The notes under the pieces: model-generated
What the model was told of the DNA's origin: nothing
Database searches by the model: none
Seen by the model: only the letters and a program-made list of their open reading frames with translations
Assembly (NCBI GenBank): GCA_030037575.1
Contig: JASHRB010000260.1
Coordinates: forward strand, 1 to 6,248
Reading direction: 5' to 3'
From: Candidatus Sulfotelmatobacter sp.
GTDB taxonomy: Bacteria; Acidobacteriota; Terriglobia; Terriglobales; Acidobacteriaceae
Length of the DNA stretch: 6,248 nt
In this document: piece after piece, positions 5,917-6,248 of the stretch
How positions within the stretch are numbered: position 1 is the stretch's first letter
How the letters are laid out: each line of letters begins with the position of its first letter
Made by a program: the position numbers and the translations under genes

Positions 5917-6248
5917 GCTTCACTCGCTTCCTCGCCGTAGCCAGAAAAGAGGTCGTCCACATCCTTCGCGATTCACGCGGTCTGATCATTGTCCTGATCA
6001 TGCCTGTGGTGCTGGTGCTGCTGTTCGGCTACGGCGTCAGTCTCGATTTCAAGGGGCTGCCCGTGTACGTATACGACCGCGATGGCAGCCAGCAGAGTCA
6101 GGATCTTCTGAAGCGCTTCCAGGCCAGCGAGTATTTCGACGTTGTGCGGGTTGTGAACAATTACCCTGCATTGGCTCGGGTGCTCGACGATGGGCATGCC
6201 AAGATGGGCCTTGTCATCCCCTGGGATTTTTCTCAACGTCTGAGCGAT
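5913..6248 (+). CDS. ABC-2 type permease, YbhS/YbhR-like, truncated by window end
   Basis: The first 112 codons are present; the frame stays open to the right edge. This is an inner membrane subunit of the exporter. The N-terminus, MSFTRFLAVARKEVVHILRDSRGL, is the amphipathic lead-in typical of ABC-2 permeases. A first transmembrane helix follows at about residues 23-41 (GLIIVLIMPVVLVLLFGYG), then a soluble, probably periplasmic domain (VYVYDRDGSQQSQDLL onward) as in YbhS/YbhR-type subunits with a large loop between helices 1 and 2. The ATG at 5913 overlaps the ATPase 2 stop (ATGA), implying translational coupling. Family permeases are about 370-380 residues, so roughly two thirds is missing. 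A second permease is expected next. It has no stop within the window, and nothing suggests it is broken. Confidence 0.9.
   Translation, partial: MSFTRFLAVARKEVVHILRDSRGLIIVLIMPVVLVLLFGYGVSLDFKGLPVYVYDRDGSQQSQDLLKRFQASEYFDVVRVVNNYPALARVLDDGHAKMGLVIPWDFSQRLSD

Overview
The window reads as chromosomal DNA of a moderately GC-rich Gram-negative bacterium. A TolC-type outer membrane channel, a membrane-anchored periplasmic adaptor and a lipobox lipoprotein all require two membranes. The style of the small Thr/Gly/Ser-rich lipoprotein and of the regulator recalls soil Acidobacteriota (Terriglobia), but that is an impression from memory, not a demonstrated placement.

Layout: positions 1-273 hold no supportable gene, only two neighbouring inverted repeats. 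A small orphan lipoprotein gene lies on the minus strand (274-696). A divergent intergenic region follows (697-904). It carries a good sigma70-like promoter facing right (TTGACA, 17-bp spacer, GATAGT) and a perfect inverted repeat over the predicted transcription start. From 905 to the right edge, everything on the plus strand is one tightly packed operon: TetR-family regulator, TolC-family outer membrane protein, HlyD/YbhG-type adaptor, ABC ATPase 1, ABC ATPase 2, and an ABC-2 permease cut by the window end. The regulator/TolC and ATPase 2/permease junctions are ATGA overlaps. Adaptor/ATPase 1 is a TAATG junction and ATPase 1/ATPase 2 overlap by 8 bases. The only real gap is 69 bases, before the adaptor.

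Together the genes describe a self-regulated tripartite efflux system of the YbhGFSR type. In E. coli the layout is cecR-ybhG-ybhF-ybhS-ybhR, and YbhF carries two ATPase domains in one chain. Here the two ATPase domains are separate genes, and a dedicated TolC is built into the operon. A second permease probably lies just beyond position 6248.

The most interesting point is the complementary degeneration of the two ATPases. ATPase 1 has lost the H-loop histidine (STAYLDEAE), while ATPase 2 has a degraded signature motif (LPGGW). In a head-to-tail heterodimer both defects fall in the same composite ATP site, leaving one canonical and one degenerate site. The system is recognisable rather than new in kind; the asymmetry, the split ATPase and the promoter/operator layout are what merit checking.
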